Origin: Youxingia wuxianensis
GTDB lineage: Bacteria; Bacillota; Clostridia; Oscillospirales; Ruminococcaceae
Direction of reading: 5' to 3'
Length of the DNA stretch: 64,000 bases
NCBI RefSeq assembly: GCF_014385085.1
Contig: NZ_JACRTD010000007.1
Coordinates: forward strand, 1-64,000
The notes beneath the pieces were generated by a model. The model was not told where the DNA came from, did no database searches, and worked only from the letters and a program-made list of their open reading frames with translations. Below are positions 41,110 to 51,092 of this stretch, one piece after another; within the stretch, counting starts at the first letter, position 1, and each line of letters starts with the position of its first letter. A program made the translations under genes and the position numbers.

Positions 41110-42345
41110 ATGAAACGTGTAGTAATTACTTCCACCGGCGTAGTAACTCCCGTCGGTTTAAATACGCAGGAGTACTGGGAAAGCTTAATTTGCGGAAAAA
41201 ATAATTTCGCGCCTATCTCAGCTTTTGACACGACTGATTTTGATGTTAAATATGCGGCGGAAATCAAAGAGTGGGATCCGGCTGCTATGGGAATTTCCAA
41301 GAAGGAAGCGCGCCGGATGGATCGGTATACCCAGTTTGCCATGGCTGCCGCAAAAATGGCCGTCCAAGAGGCGGGAGATCTTTCCGGGACAGATCCTTTC
41401 CGGATCGGCGTTATTGTGGGCAGCGGGATCGGCGGCTTTATTTCCATGGTAAACGAACATGAAAAATTTTTGGAAAAAGGACCCGACCGGGTATCGGTGT
41501 TTTTAATCCCTATGATGATCCCCAATATGGCGGCGGGGCAGATTGCTATTGAATATGGATTTAAAGGGGATAACTTCAGTACGGTAACCGCCTGCTCCTC
41601 CGGGGCCCACGCCATTGGCGAAGCATTCCATAAGATTAAATATGGATACTTAGATATGTGTCTAGCGGGAGGGGCGGAAGCGGCCATCTGTGAATTTGCT
41701 ATGGCTGGGTTTAATAATATGGGGGCGCTGACCAAGGGCGCCGACCCGGCCAGATTGTCGATCCCTTTTGATAAGCAAAGAAGCGGCTTTGTTATGTCCG
41801 AAGGGGCGGGACTTGTGATGCTGGAGGAATATGAACACGCGAAGACCAGAGGAGCGAACATACTGGGAGAAATTGTAGGCTATGGTTCCACTGCCGACGC
41901 ATACCATATTACCAGTCCATCGCCAGATGGAGAGGGCGCGGCCCGAGCGATGGTAAACGCTGTTGCGGATGCGGGAATCCAGCTCCAGGAGGTGGATTAT
42001 ATCAATGCCCATGGAACCTCTACCCCGCTAAACGATCATTATGAAACGGTGGCGATTAAAAGAGCCTTCGGGGAGCACGCATATAAACTGGCGGTGAGTT
42101 CTACCAAGTCAGTTACCGGTCATATGCTTGGCGCGGCAGGCGGTATTGAAGCGGTTGCTTCTGTCAAAGCTTTACAGGAGGGGATACTTCCTCCTACCGC
42201 CGGCTATCAGGAGGCGGATGAAAACTGTGATCTGGATTATGTGACCGAGGGAGCCAGGAAAGCGGATATCAAATACGCTCTTTCCAATTCCTTGGGCTTT
42301 GGGGGGCACAATGCCACATTATTATTTAAAAGATATGAGGGATAA
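41110..42345 (+). CDS. fabF: Beta-ketoacyl-ACP synthase II
   Basis: FabF is the main elongation condensing enzyme. The 411-aa thiolase-fold protein has nucleophile Cys162 in TACSSGAHAIG and histidines in NAHGTSTPLND (about 301) and VTGHMLGAAGG (about 338). ATG with AAAGGAG upstream. It is followed by accB after three bases. The cluster has no separate fabB. Confidence 0.96.
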   Translation: MKRVVITSTGVVTPVGLNTQEYWESLICGKNNFAPISAFDTTDFDVKYAAEIKEWDPAAMGISKKEARRMDRYTQFAMAAAKMAVQEAGDLSGTDPFRIGVIVGSGIGGFISMVNEHEKFLEKGPDRVSVFLIPMMIPNMAAGQIAIEYGFKGDNFSTVTACSSGAHAIGEAFHKIKYGYLDMCLAGGAEAAICEFAMAGFNNMGALTKGADPARLSIPFDKQRSGFVMSEGAGLVMLEEYEHAKTRGANILGEIVGYGSTADAYHITSPSPDGEGAARAMVNAVADAGIQLQEVDYINAHGTSTPLNDHYETVAIKRAFGEHAYKLAVSSTKSVTGHMLGAAGGIEAVASVKALQEGILPPTAGYQEADENCDLDYVTEGARKADIKYALSNSLGFGGHNATLLFKRYEG

Positions 42346-42348
42346 GAT

Positions 42349-42825
42349 ATGAGCGAATTTACGGTAAGCGAAATTAAGGAGCTTATCAAAGCGGTGCAGG
42401 AAAGTAAAATCGCCGGACTTGTGTATGAAACGCAAGAATTTAAATTAAAAATTGACGGAAAAAAAGAAAAGATCCTGCAGAGTGCAGCTTCCGCACCCAT
42501 GCAGCAGGCGCCGGTGGTAGTAGCCGCTACTGCCGCTTCCCAGGGGGACGGCGGCGCAGAGGTATCTGTTTCCAGTTCTGCGCAGGATGCTTCCAAGCTG
42601 ATTACCTCTCCCATTGTAGGCACCTATTATAACTCCCCGGCACCGGATCAGGAGCCGTTTGTGGAGGTGGGCCAGCATGTGGGAAAAGGGGATGTTGTAT
42701 TCATTATTGAATCCATGAAGGTTATGAACGAAGTACCCAGTGAATTTTCCGGAACAGTAGCGGAAATTTTAGTGCAAAACGGCCAGGCGGTAGAATTTGG
42801 GCAGCCAATATTACGGCTGGAATAG
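42349..42825 (+). CDS. accB: Biotin carboxyl carrier protein of acetyl-CoA carboxylase
   Basis: AccB carries biotin between the biotin carboxylase and carboxyltransferase parts of acetyl-CoA carboxylase. The 158-aa protein has an N-terminal helical piece, an Ala/Val/Ser linker (about 45-80) and a biotinyl domain ending at residue 158; Lys124 in ESMKVMNEV is the biotinylated residue. It lies between fabF and fabZ. Confidence 0.95.
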   Translation: MSEFTVSEIKELIKAVQESKIAGLVYETQEFKLKIDGKKEKILQSAASAPMQQAPVVVAATAASQGDGGAEVSVSSSAQDASKLITSPIVGTYYNSPAPDQEPFVEVGQHVGKGDVVFIIESMKVMNEVPSEFSGTVAEILVQNGQAVEFGQPILRLE

Positions 42826-42834
42826 GAGAAGACG

Positions 42835-43266
42835 ATGGCGTTATTAAATAAACAGCAGATTATGGAAATTATTCCTCACCGGGACCCATTTTTACTTATT
42901 GATGAAGTGTTGGAGTTGGAGCCGGGCAAACGGGTAGTGGCAAAAAAATATATTAAACCGGATGAATACTGGTTTAAAGGGCATTTTCCAAGTTATCCCG
43001 TGACGCCGGGAGTGCTGGTTGTGGAAATGCTGGCGCAGGCCGGCGCAGTGTGCGCTTTGTCGCTGCCGGAAAACAAAGGAAAGATCGCTTTCTTTACCGG
43101 GATCGACAAAACAAGAATTCGCCGCAACGTCCTGCCTGGAGAAACCCTGACCCTGGAGGTGGAGATCATGAAAACCAAAGGACCTATCGGTATCGGGAAA
43201 GCGGTGGCTACGGTGGACGGAAAAAAAGCCGTTACCGGAGAGATCTCCTTCGCTTTAGGAAAGTAA
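42835..43266 (+). CDS. fabZ: 3-hydroxyacyl-ACP dehydratase
   Basis: FabZ dehydrates beta-hydroxyacyl-ACP. The 143-aa hot-dog protein has catalytic His50 in GHFPSYPVTPG and Glu64 in VVEMLAQAG. It is 9 bp after accB. The usual short gap to the next gene is replaced by a 119-bp spacer filled with a palindromic element. Confidence 0.96.
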   Translation: MALLNKQQIMEIIPHRDPFLLIDEVLELEPGKRVVAKKYIKPDEYWFKGHFPSYPVTPGVLVVEMLAQAGAVCALSLPENKGKIAFFTGIDKTRIRRNVLPGETLTLEVEIMKTKGPIGIGKAVATVDGKKAVTGEISFALGK

Positions 43267-43276
43267 GAGATCATCG

Positions 43277-43359
43277 GGCCGCCCGCGGGCGCGCATGCGC
43301 CCACGGGCCCGGACAAAGTCCGGGCGCCGTCTTGGAGCGAAGCTCCAAGGCGGGCGGCC
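43277..43359. repeat. Cloverleaf-like GC-rich palindromic element, fabZ-accC spacer
   Basis: The outer stem GGCCGCCCGC (43277-43286) pairs perfectly with GCGGGCGGCC (43350-43359). Three arms lie inside: GGGCGC/GCGCCC, loop GCAT (43287-43302); CCCGGAC/GTCCGGG, loop AAA (43308-43324), extended by ACGG/CCGT; and CTTGGAGC/GCTCCAAG, loop GAA (43331-43349). No ORF and no T run. Confidence 0.9.
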
Positions 43360-43385
43360 TAGTACAGAGTGACAGAGGTTAGAGT

Positions 43386-44735
43386 ATGTTTAATAAAGTA
43401 CTGATTGCCAACCGGGGGGAGATTGCGGTACGTATTATCCGAGCCTGCCGGGAATTGGGGATACGCACGGTAGCGGTATGCTCCACAGCGGACAAAGCCG
43501 CCCTGCACGCTCAGATTGCAGACGAGTGCGTATGTATTGGTCCGGCCGCGTCCAGGGACAGCTATTTGAATATGCCTGCAATTTTGGCCGCCTGTGAGCA
43601 GACCGGAGCGGACGCAATTCATCCGGGATTTGGATTTTTATCGGAAAACGCTCATTTTGCCCGTCTGTGCGGCGTGTGCGGAATAAAGTTTATCGGGCCC
43701 TCCCCAGCGGCCATTGAGCTTTTGGGGGACAAAGCCAGAGCGAAGTCCACGATGAAAGCGGCTGGGGTACCGGTGGTTCCTGGTTCCGAAGGAACCGTGG
43801 ATACGCCGGCTCAGGCCAGACAGCTGGCCCAGGAGATCGGCTGCCCGGTGATGGTGAAAGCCAGTGCCGGCGGAGGCGGACGGGGAATACGCATTGCTTA
43901 CACCTTAGACCAGGTGGAAGGGGCGTTTACCGCGGCCCGTCAGGAAGCGCTGGCTTGTTTTGGCAGCGGCGATATTTATATGGAAAAGTTCCTGGTAAAT
44001 CCCCGGCATATAGAAATTCAGATTCTGGGGGATCAACAGGGAAATGCTATCCATCTGGGGGAACGGGACTGTTCAGTACAGCGCCGCAATCAGAAAATGA
44101 TTGAGGAATGTCCGTCTCCGGCCCCAATGATGACCCGGGAACTCCGGGAAAAAATGGGCCAGGCGGCGATTAAAGCGGTGAAGGCCGCCGGCTATTATAA
44201 TGCGGGGACCATAGAGTTTCTTTTGGATGAACAGGGCGAGTTTTATTTTATGGAAATGAACACCCGAATCCAGGTGGAACATCCGATCACTGAGCTGGTG
44301 ACGGGAGTAGATATTGTCAAACAGCAGCTTTACATCGCCGCGGGGGAAGAGCTGAAGCTGAAACAGGAAGAAATTCATATGAACGGCCACGCTATTGAAT
44401 GCCGTATCAACGCGGAAAATCCGGCATTGGGATTTCGTCCATGTCCGGGGAAAATTACCTCCCTTTATATGCCCGGAGGCCCGGGTGTGCGCATTGACAG
44501 CGCTGTGTACGGCGGATATACGATTCCGCCTTATTACGACTCTATGATCGCGAAACTGATCGTATACGCCCCTACCCGCCGGGAGGCCATTATGAAGATG
44601 CGCTGGGCCTTGGCGGAATTTATTGTGGACGGGGTGGACACCAATATCGATTTTCAGATCTCCCTTCTTCACGCCCCGCAGTTTGAACAGGGGGAGTATG
44701 ACATTGGTTTTTTAGACCGGTTTAACCGGGAATAG
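43386..44735 (+). CDS. accC: Acetyl-CoA carboxylase, biotin carboxylase subunit
   Basis: AccC carboxylates biotin on AccB using ATP and bicarbonate. The 449-aa ATP-grasp protein has [17 protein letters not shown] at the start, the glycine-rich ATP loop [12 protein letters not shown] (about 159-170) and [14 protein letters not shown] (about 288-301) with metal and catalytic residues. RBS is weak (AGAGGTTAGAGT). The 44735 end lies 33 bp before accD. Confidence 0.96.
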   Translation: MFNKVLIANRGEIAVRIIRACRELGIRTVAVCSTADKAALHAQIADECVCIGPAASRDSYLNMPAILAACEQTGADAIHPGFGFLSENAHFARLCGVCGIKFIGPSPAAIELLGDKARAKSTMKAAGVPVVPGSEGTVDTPAQARQLAQEIGCPVMVKASAGGGGRGIRIAYTLDQVEGAFTAARQEALACFGSGDIYMEKFLVNPRHIEIQILGDQQGNAIHLGERDCSVQRRNQKMIEECPSPAPMMTRELREKMGQAAIKAVKAAGYYNAGTIEFLLDEQGEFYFMEMNTRIQVEHPITELVTGVDIVKQQLYIAAGEELKLKQEEIHMNGHAIECRINAENPALGFRPCPGKITSLYMPGGPGVRIDSAVYGGYTIPPYYDSMIAKLIVYAPTRREAIMKMRWALAEFIVDGVDTNIDFQISLLHAPQFEQGEYDIGFLDRFNRE

Positions 44736-44768
44736 ATGGTATGAGTGCTGCTGGCAGGAGGTGTTGAC

Positions 44769-45635
44769 ATGTTAGAGGACTTATTTTCCAAAGTAAAAGC
44801 CAGGGTAACCTTTGAAACCCAGGCGGATAAAAAGAATACGATGAACATTCCGGAAAATTTAATGTTTAAATGTCCCAGGTGTTCCCATGTGGAATTTATG
44901 GACAGTTTTGTAATGAACAATAAAGTGTGCTCCGGCTGCGGCTATCATTCCCGGCTTACAGCTCAAGAACGCCTGGAGCTGACAGCGGATAACTTTACCT
45001 TCCGGGAATATGACCCTGGGATGAAAAGCGTAAACCCAATAGGGTTTGACGGTTATACGGAAAAGGCCCACCGCCTGCGCCGGAAAACCGGTCTGCGGGA
45101 CGCGGTTGTCACCGGGGAATGCACTATTATGGGAAACCCCTGCGCATTGGGAGTGATGGATACCCGGTTCATGATGGCGTCTATGGGGTCTGTGGTAGGA
45201 GAAAAAATTACCCGGATGTTTGAACGGGCAACGGAAAAAAACTTGCCGGTAGTGCTGTTTGCCGCGTCCGGCGGAGCCCGGATGCAGGAGGGGATTGTTT
45301 CCTTGATGCAGATGGCGAAAACCAGCGGAGCTGTGGGCCGTCACAGTCAAAAGGGGCTTTTGTATATTACTGTGCTTACCGACCCGACAACCGGCGGGGT
45401 CACCGCCAGTTTTGCGTCGTTGGGGGATATTATTATCGCCGAACCGAAAGTGCTTGTTGGATTTGCTGGACGGCGGGTGATCGAAGGGACCATTCGTCAG
45501 CGGCTTCCAGATAATTTTCAGTCGGCGGAATTTTTGCTGGAACATGGATTTGTAGATATGATCGTAGAGCGGGGACAGCTTCGCAAAACCATCGGCGCCC
45601 TGCTTAGTTTGCATGATAAGGGGGAAGAAGTATGA
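44769..45635 (+). CDS. accD: Acetyl-CoA carboxylase, carboxyltransferase subunit beta
   Basis: AccD and AccA form the carboxyltransferase that makes malonyl-CoA. The 288-aa protein has an N-terminal zinc ribbon with Cys35, Cys38, Cys54 and Cys57 (CPRC and CSGC) and a crotonase-type core with [12 protein letters not shown] (about 159-170). ATG follows GGAGGTGTTGAC. It overlaps accA by four bases, implying equal output of the two chains. Confidence 0.96.
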   Translation: MLEDLFSKVKARVTFETQADKKNTMNIPENLMFKCPRCSHVEFMDSFVMNNKVCSGCGYHSRLTAQERLELTADNFTFREYDPGMKSVNPIGFDGYTEKAHRLRRKTGLRDAVVTGECTIMGNPCALGVMDTRFMMASMGSVVGEKITRMFERATEKNLPVVLFAASGGARMQEGIVSLMQMAKTSGAVGRHSQKGLLYITVLTDPTTGGVTASFASLGDIIIAEPKVLVGFAGRRVIEGTIRQRLPDNFQSAEFLLEHGFVDMIVERGQLRKTIGALLSLHDKGEEV

Positions 45636-46429
45636 TCAGCGCTTGGGACAGACTGCAGATTGTGCGGATAAAACAGCGCCCGACTATTCGAGAGTATATC
45701 CCTCTGATTTTCGACAATTTTATAGAGATGCACGGTGATAGACTGTACGGAGACGACAGGGCTATATTAGGGGGGATCGCTACCCTGGAAGGAACCCCCG
45801 TAACGGTTATCGCGCAGGTAAAAGGGCGGGACTTGAAAGAAAACCAGGAAAGCAACTTTGCCATGCCTCATCCGGAAGGCTACCGCAAAGCGCTGCGGCT
45901 GGCCCGCCAGGCGGAAAAATTTCACCGTCCGGTGGTGTGCTTTATTGATACTCCCGGGGCGTTCTGCGGCGTGGGAGCCGAGGAGCGGGGGCAGGGGGAA
46001 GCGATTGCCCGAAATTTGATGGAATTTATGCAGCTGCGCACCCCCGTCGCTTCGATTGTACTGGGGGAAGGGGGAAGCGGCGGCGCATTGGCGCTGGGCG
46101 TATGCGACCAGCTTGCGATGATGGAAAACGCCGTATATTCGGTAATCTCTCCCCGGGGCTTTGCCAGCATTCTTTGGAAGGATGCTGGGCGGGAGCGGGA
46201 AGCCGCGGATAGGATGCGCATTACCGCGCAGGATTTGGTGGAGCTGGGAGTGGCGGAAGCGGTGATCCGAGAGCCTTCCGGCGGGGCTCACAACGACCCG
46301 GCGGCGGCAGCCAGGGAGATAAAAAAATATATTTTATTAACCTTTGAAAAATTAATGCAAATACCTATTGATAAATTAGTGGAAAACAGGTATTATAAAT
46401 TTCGGAAGATTGGGGAATTCATGGAATAA
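45632..46429 (+). CDS. accA: Acetyl-CoA carboxylase, carboxyltransferase subunit alpha
   Basis: Partner of AccD. The 265-aa crotonase-fold protein has [19 protein letters not shown] (about 109-127) and [13 protein letters not shown] (about 147-159), which form the oxyanion holes for biotin and malonyl-CoA. It is shorter than the 319-residue E. coli form, mostly at the N-terminus, as is common in Firmicutes. Confidence 0.95.
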   Translation: MISAWDRLQIVRIKQRPTIREYIPLIFDNFIEMHGDRLYGDDRAILGGIATLEGTPVTVIAQVKGRDLKENQESNFAMPHPEGYRKALRLARQAEKFHRPVVCFIDTPGAFCGVGAEERGQGEAIARNLMEFMQLRTPVASIVLGEGGSGGALALGVCDQLAMMENAVYSVISPRGFASILWKDAGREREAADRMRITAQDLVELGVAEAVIREPSGGAHNDPAAAAREIKKYILLTFEKLMQIPIDKLVENRYYKFRKIGEFME

Positions 46430-46489
46430 ACGAATACGAAACCCTAAATCAAGAAATGAAGTATTTATTATAAAAGGAGGAAATAACCA

Positions 46490-46720
46490 ATGGTATTCGA
46501 GAAGGTAAGAGAGATCCTGGTTGATCAGCTGGATGTAGAGGAAGAAGCGGTTACCCTGGAGGCGAATATTGCCAACGACCTTGGCGCGGATTCTCTTGAC
46601 ATTGTGGATCTGGTAATGAGCTTGGAAGAAGAGTTTGATACTGAAATCCCGGACGAAGAGATTGAAAACATTAAAACCGTCGGGGACATTGTAAAATTCA
46701 TTGAAGATAACGCTCAGTAA
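46490..46720 (+). CDS. acpP: Acyl carrier protein
   Basis: The 76-aa carrier holds growing acyl chains on a phosphopantetheine arm attached to Ser35 in [10 protein letters not shown]. It is strongly acidic, as usual. AAAGGAGG is 8 bp before the ATG. Placed last in the fab-acc run, 60 bp after accA, and followed by a terminator. Confidence 0.97.
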   Translation: MVFEKVREILVDQLDVEEEAVTLEANIANDLGADSLDIVDLVMSLEEEFDTEIPDEEIENIKTVGDIVKFIEDNAQ

Positions 46721-46732
46721 GAGGAAAAGGAA

Positions 46733-46767
46733 AGTCCCCGGCTCTGCCGGGGCTTTTTTTGTTTTTT
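46733..46767 (+). terminator. Terminator of the fatty-acid operon
   Basis: CCCCGGC, loop TCT, GCCGGGG, extended by AG/CT and followed by a T run. Confidence 0.93.
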
Positions 46768-46896
46768 CTTCCCGCTTGGCCAAAGTTTTCCCATGAGGGG
46801 TGTACCCGGCCGAATTTTAAGCGGCGAGGTTCATAGATTTTTGAAGAGAGAGAAAGAAAACACACCCTATCCCAGGGAGGAACTTTGTCTTTTCCC

Positions 46897-46925
46897 TTGC
46901 AATTTGCTGGAAAATTCGCTATGAT
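46897..46925 (+). promoter_or_regulatory. proS promoter
   Basis: -35 TTGCAA and -10 TATGAT with 17 bp between, 44 bp before the ATG. The short leader leaves no room for a T-box. Confidence 0.75.
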
Positions 46926-46968
46926 AGCAGATAGAACTCTAATTTGGCTTAAAAGGAGCAAACACAAA

Positions 46969-48405
46969 ATGGCAGATCAGAAAAAAATGGTGGAAGCGAT
47001 TACCTCCATGGACGAGGATTTCGCAAAATGGTACACCGACATCGTGAAAAAAGCCGACCTGGCCGACTACTCTTCTGTACGAGGCTGCATGGTCATCCGT
47101 CCCTATGGCTACGCCATCTGGGAAAATATTCAGCATATTATGGATGGGATGTTTAAAGACACCGGCCATGAAAATGTATATATGCCCATGTTTATCCCTG
47201 AAAGCCTTCTTCAGAAGGAAAAAGATCACGTGGAAGGATTTGCGCCGGAAGTGGCCTGGGTCACCCATGGGGGGGAGGAAAAGCTCACAGAGCGCATGTG
47301 TGTGCGCCCCACCTCGGAAACTCTTTTCTGCGAGCATTACGCTCATGTGATCAACTCCTACCGGGATCTGCCAAAACTCTATAATCAATGGTGTTCAGTG
47401 GTCCGGTGGGAAAAAACCACCCGCCCTTTCCTGCGCACCTGTGAATTTTTATGGCAGGAAGGGCATACCATGCATGAAACCGCCCAGGAAGCTATCGATG
47501 AAACCGAGCGGATGCTGAATGTTTACGCCCAGTTCTGCGAGCAAACGCTGGCAATCCCAGTGGTCAAAGGACAAAAAACCAAAAAAGAACAGTTTGCCGG
47601 CGCTCAGGCCACCTACACCATCGAGGCGATGATGCACGACGGCAAAGCGCTTCAGTCGGGAACCTCCCACTATTTTGGAGACGGATTTTCCAAGGCGTTT
47701 GATATCACCTTCCAGGGACGGGACAATAAACCCCAGTATCCCCATCAGACCTCCTGGGGAACGTCTACCCGTCTGATCGGCGCGATCATCATGACCCACG
47801 GCGACGACAACGGTTTGGTGCTGCCTCCGGCCATTGCCCCCATCCAGGTCATCGTGGTGCCCATAGCCCAGCACAAAGAAGGGGTGCTGGAAAAGGCCGG
47901 GGAGATTACAAAACAGCTTAAAACCTTCTGCCGGGCGAAGATGGATGACAGCGACAATTCCGCCGGCTGGAAGTTTGCCGAATATGAGATGAAAGGCGTA
48001 CCCCTGCGCCTGGAGATCGGTCCCCGGGACATGGAAGCGGGCCAGTGTGTGCTGGTGCGCCGGGATAACCGGGAAAAAATTGTGGTTAAGCTGGATGAAT
48101 TGGAAACGAAGGTGCCTGAACTTCTCAAAGCGGTTCACGACGGTCTGTATGAGAAGGCGCTGAAAAACAGGGAAAACCGTACCTGGACCGCCAAAAATAT
48201 GGAAGAGGCCAAAAAGATTGCCGAAAACAACAATGGGTTTATTAAATCCATGTGGTGCGGGGATCTGGAATGTGAATTGCGCATGAAAGAAGAACTGGGG
48301 CTTTCCTCCCGGTGTATGCCCATGGAGCAGGAGCATCTTGGGGATACCTGCGTCTGCTGCGGCAAGCCCGCCAGCAAGAGCATTATTTGGGGAAAAGCGT
48401 ATTAA
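46969..48405 (+). CDS. proS: Prolyl-tRNA synthetase, type II
   Basis: Charges tRNA(Pro). The 478-aa class II synthetase is of the short archaeal/eukaryote-like type found in some Firmicutes: motif 2 region [15 protein letters not shown] (about 148-162), an anticodon domain (about 285-400) and a C-terminal zinc-type domain with CVCCGKPA near the end. I see no INS editing insert between motifs 2 and 3. The ATG has AAAGGAG 10 bp upstream; an 84-bp longer frame would start before the promoter -10. Confidence 0.95.
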   Translation: MADQKKMVEAITSMDEDFAKWYTDIVKKADLADYSSVRGCMVIRPYGYAIWENIQHIMDGMFKDTGHENVYMPMFIPESLLQKEKDHVEGFAPEVAWVTHGGEEKLTERMCVRPTSETLFCEHYAHVINSYRDLPKLYNQWCSVVRWEKTTRPFLRTCEFLWQEGHTMHETAQEAIDETERMLNVYAQFCEQTLAIPVVKGQKTKKEQFAGAQATYTIEAMMHDGKALQSGTSHYFGDGFSKAFDITFQGRDNKPQYPHQTSWGTSTRLIGAIIMTHGDDNGLVLPPAIAPIQVIVVPIAQHKEGVLEKAGEITKQLKTFCRAKMDDSDNSAGWKFAEYEMKGVPLRLEIGPRDMEAGQCVLVRRDNREKIVVKLDELETKVPELLKAVHDGLYEKALKNRENRTWTAKNMEEAKKIAENNNGFIKSMWCGDLECELRMKEELGLSSRCMPMEQEHLGDTCVCCGKPASKSIIWGKAY

Positions 48406-48414
48406 AAAACAGCG

Positions 48415-48445
48415 AAGCCCGGGCGGAAAAATTTTCGCCTGGGCT
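48415..48445 (+). terminator. Hairpin after proS, possible terminator
   Basis: AGCCCGGGCG pairs with CGCCTGGGCT (one mismatch) around an AT-rich loop, but only a mixed GCTCTATTAT follows, so termination strength is doubtful. The next 150 bp, up to the rpsJ promoter region, is AT-rich with a GGCGGCCGCC palindrome near 48472 and no gene. Confidence 0.5.
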
Positions 48446-48604
48446 GCTCTATTATATATAGTATATTTTATGGCGGCCGCCGCTATATATGGTAGGAAAA
48501 AGGAGCAAGGATTTGGGGAATAATGGAAGGGATTTTGGGAAAACTGAATTTTGTAAAAATCCACGAAATTTATAAAAAAAATACTTGCAATCTGCCGATG
48601 AGTA

Positions 48605-48616
48605 TGGTATTATAAT
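48605..48616 (+). promoter_or_regulatory. Promoter of the S10 operon
   Basis: TGGTATTATAAT holds a TG-extended -10 (TATTAT) and an overlapping TATAAT. TTGCAA at 48595 is too close to serve as the -35. The transcript start is predicted near 48620. Confidence 0.5.
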
Positions 48617-48619
48617 CAA

Positions 48620-48830
48620 GCGTGACTGCACAAGATATGCGATGAAGCGGGAGGTGGCCGTCTTTTAAGACGGGGAATTTCCGCCGAGTATGTCCGATTT
48701 TAAACCGGGCGACTTTAATACTGACAACAAGACCTGCGCCTTTGGCGTGTGGTATCGGGCGCGTTGTGCGTCTGGGCGGTATGAAGTCCGGCTAAACTTA
48801 AAAAAGTTTACCGGATTTTTTGTATGCTCA
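48620..48830 (+). promoter_or_regulatory. Structured rpsJ leader with terminator/attenuator
   Basis: A 290-nt gap before rpsJ with strong secondary structure: CCGTCTT/AAGACGG inside GCGG/CCGC, then GCGCC-TTT-GGCG, ending in a terminator at 48787-48821 (TCCGG, TAAACTT, loop AAAA, AAGTTTA, CCGGA, then TTTTTT). A further hairpin, ACACCC-GGAA-GGGTGT (48837-48852), follows before the rpsJ ribosome site. This is the layout expected for r-protein feedback (L4 is the classic S10 regulator), but I cannot match it to a known Firmicutes leader. Confidence 0.6.
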
Positions 48831-48908
48831 ACTGCGAAACACCCGGAAGGGTGTGCAGGAAATCAGTAGGTAAAGCGTCTCATGAAAATTTAAGGAGGCG
48901 ATGTTCAA

Positions 48909-49220
48909 GTGGCAGTCAAAGAAAAAATTCGTATTAGGCTCAAAAGTTACGATCACCAGCTGGTGGATGCGTCCGCGGAAAAGATCGTAGAAACCGCAAA
49001 GCGCACTGGCGCCCGTGTTTCCGGTCCGATCCCCCTTCCTACAGAGAAGGAAATCGTAACCATCTTGCGCGCTGTTCATAAGTATAAGGACAGCCGTGAG
49101 CAGTTCGAGATGAGAACTCATAAGAGACTCATCGATATCCTGCGTCCTTCTAACAAAACGGTAGAAGCTCTTACAGGATTGGAACTTCCTGCCGGCGTAG
49201 AGATCGAAATTAAGCTCTAA
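48909..49220 (+). CDS. rpsJ: 30S ribosomal protein S10
   Basis: Head protein of the 30S subunit and, as NusE, part of transcription antitermination with NusB. 103 aa, standard; [15 protein letters not shown] at the start and [10 protein letters not shown] are family signatures. GTG start with TAAGGAGG 10 bp upstream. First gene of the S10-spc-alpha run; a 91-bp gap with small hairpins separates it from rplC. Confidence 0.97.
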   Translation: MAVKEKIRIRLKSYDHQLVDASAEKIVETAKRTGARVSGPIPLPTEKEIVTILRAVHKYKDSREQFEMRTHKRLIDILRPSNKTVEALTGLELPAGVEIEIKL

Positions 49221-49311
49221 TTTTACAGCAGGAACCCCGGCGGCTAAATATTTATAGCCGTCAGGTCATGTTGGCCAAAAGCCAACCAATAACCTAAGGA
49301 GGTAAAAAAGT

Positions 49312-49944
49312 ATGCAAAAATGCATCGTAGGCAAAAAGATTGGGATGACCCAGCTTTTTGACCCAAACGGCAAAGTGATCCCCGTAACAGTCGTTGAGGC
49401 GGGCCCTTGTGTTGTCGTTCAGAAGAAGACAATCGAAAACGACGGCTATGAAGCTGTGCAGATCGGTTTCGGCGACATCTCGGACAAGGCTGTCAACAAA
49501 CCCCTCAAAGGCCATTTTGCGAAGGCTGACGTTGCCAACAAGAGAACCTTAAAAGAATTTAGACTGGATGATTGTTCCGCCCTGAATGTAGGCGATATCA
49601 TCAAGGCCGACGCGTTCCAGGCAGGCGACGCTGTTGATGTTGCCGGCGTTTCCAAGGGAAAAGGCTATGCAGGCGTAGTAAAACGTCATGGCTTTGCGCG
49701 GCTGAAAGAAACCCATGGTACCGGCCCTGTATCCAGACATGCAGGCTCCAACGGCCCTGGGTCCGACCCGTCCAGAGTAATGAAGGGCAAAGGACTTCCT
49801 GGCCATATGGGCGTGGAAAATGTAACCGTTCAGAACCTGGAAGTGGTTAAAATTGACGCTGAGAATAATCTGATCGCTATTAAAGGTGCGATACCCGGCC
49901 CTAAAGGCGGCGTGGTATTTATCACCGATAGCGTTAAGGCGTAA
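49312..49944 (+). CDS. rplC: 50S ribosomal protein L3
   Basis: Early-binding 50S protein whose long loop reaches the peptidyl-transferase centre. 210 aa; [13 protein letters not shown] at the start and the extended loop [20 protein letters not shown] (about 127-146) are diagnostic. Excellent ribosome site CTAAGGAGG. 17 bp before rplD. Confidence 0.98.
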   Translation: MQKCIVGKKIGMTQLFDPNGKVIPVTVVEAGPCVVVQKKTIENDGYEAVQIGFGDISDKAVNKPLKGHFAKADVANKRTLKEFRLDDCSALNVGDIIKADAFQAGDAVDVAGVSKGKGYAGVVKRHGFARLKETHGTGPVSRHAGSNGPGSDPSRVMKGKGLPGHMGVENVTVQNLEVVKIDAENNLIAIKGAIPGPKGGVVFITDSVKA

Positions 49945-49961
49945 GGGAAGGAGGATATACA

Positions 49962-50585
49962 ATGCCAAAGGTTAATGTCTATGATATGGCGGGCAAAGTC
50001 GTTTCGGAGATGGAACTTTCCGATTCCGTTTTCGGTATTGAACCCAACCCAGCGGTAGTACATGCAGTTGTTGTGAACTATCTTGCCAACCAGCGCCAGG
50101 GAACCCAATCCACCAAAACCCGTACGGAAGTTTCCGGCGGCGGAAGAAAACCCTGGAGACAAAAAGGCACCGGACACGCAAGACAAGGTTCTATCCGCGC
50201 TCCTCAGTGGAGACACGGCGGAATCGCTCTGGGTCCCAAGCCAAGAGATTACAGCTATTCTCTCAACAAGAAGGTAAAACGTCTGGCGATCAAATCGGTG
50301 TTCTCCGATAAAGTTGCCGGGGGCAATCTGATTGTTGTGGACAACATTTCCGTAGACGCTTATAAGACCAAGACCATCGTGAATATGCTTTCCGCGCTGG
50401 GCGCAGACAAAAAAGCGCTGATCCTTATGCCGGAAAAAAATCCGATGCTCATTAAAAGCGCCGCGAACATTCCGGGAGTAAAAACTGCTCTCGTGAATAC
50501 GATCAACGTATACGACATCGTAAACTGCGATAAATTTATCGTAGCCAAAGATGCCGTAGCCAAACTCGAGGAGGTGTACGCATAA
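49962..50585 (+). CDS. rplD: 50S ribosomal protein L4
   Basis: L4 lines the exit tunnel and in E. coli represses its own operon. 207 aa; the tunnel loop [19 protein letters not shown] (about 63-81) is intact. The stop shares one base with the rplW start. Its position after a leader with a terminator makes it the first candidate regulator of that leader. Confidence 0.97.
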   Translation: MPKVNVYDMAGKVVSEMELSDSVFGIEPNPAVVHAVVVNYLANQRQGTQSTKTRTEVSGGGRKPWRQKGTGHARQGSIRAPQWRHGGIALGPKPRDYSYSLNKKVKRLAIKSVFSDKVAGGNLIVVDNISVDAYKTKTIVNMLSALGADKKALILMPEKNPMLIKSAANIPGVKTALVNTINVYDIVNCDKFIVAKDAVAKLEEVYA

Positions 50586-50881
50586 TGAAGGCACCACAAG
50601 ATATTATCCTTCGCCCGGTGATCACCGAAGCCAGCATGGCCGCAGTTCAGATGAAAAAGTACACCTTTAAGGTGGCAAAAACTGCCAACAAGCTGGAGAT
50701 TGGCAAAGCGGTGGAACAGCTGTTCCCCGGCACCAAGGTAGCGAAAGTAAACACCATGAACTGCCGCGGCAGATATAAAAGAATGGGAATGCACGGCGGA
50801 TACACACCGTCCTATAAAAAAGCGATTGTTACCTTGACCGAAGACTCTAAAACAATCGAGTTCTTCGATTCTATGATGTAA
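50585..50881 (+). CDS. rplW: 50S ribosomal protein L23
   Basis: Surrounds the tunnel exit and docks trigger factor and SRP. 98 aa; begins [15 protein letters not shown] and has [19 protein letters not shown], the usual L23 layout. It overlaps rplD by one base. The spacer to rplB is 211 bp and full of hairpins, unusual at this point of the operon. Confidence 0.97.
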   Translation: MKAPQDIILRPVITEASMAAVQMKKYTFKVAKTANKLEIGKAVEQLFPGTKVAKVNTMNCRGRYKRMGMHGGYTPSYKKAIVTLTEDSKTIEFFDSMM

Positions 50882-50889
50882 GGCGTAAA

Positions 50890-51052
50890 GCCAGCCTATG
50901 GGGTGCTCATAATTCCGTTTTTATGCCGCTGGGGAAGCGGCAGGGCAAAAATTTTTGCTTAAACGGCGTTTATACGCCCGCTTTCGCGGCAAAGCCGCCC
51001 AAACAAACGGCCCTTTGGTTTTTTTACATCGTCCAAAGGGAAAGAAAGCGCG
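50890..51052. repeat. Hairpin-rich spacer between rplW and rplB
   Basis: Successive hairpins: GCCGCT/AGCGGC (50925-50941), GCAAAAATTTTTGC (50945-50958), GGCGT/ACGCC (50965-50978), GCGGC, loop AAA, GCCGC (50986-50998), then CAAACAAACG and CCCTTTGG/CCAAAGGG (51011-51040). The triloop arm and the CAAACAAACG flank are shared with the element before argH. No gene; the in-frame extension of rplB through it is not coding. Confidence 0.7.
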
Positions 51053-51092
51053 TATAGCCCCGATAACACATTATGAGGAGAGTGAAACCGAA

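Noticed and set aside
43277-43359. Reading the cloverleaf elements as tRNA genes
   Set aside because: Arm lengths and loops of three or four bases do not fit tRNA; there is no TTCGA in a seven-base loop and no anticodon loop.
50955-51092. A 46-residue N-terminal extension of L2
   Set aside because: It translates the hairpin spacer; the conserved L2 N-terminus begins at the ATG at 51093.
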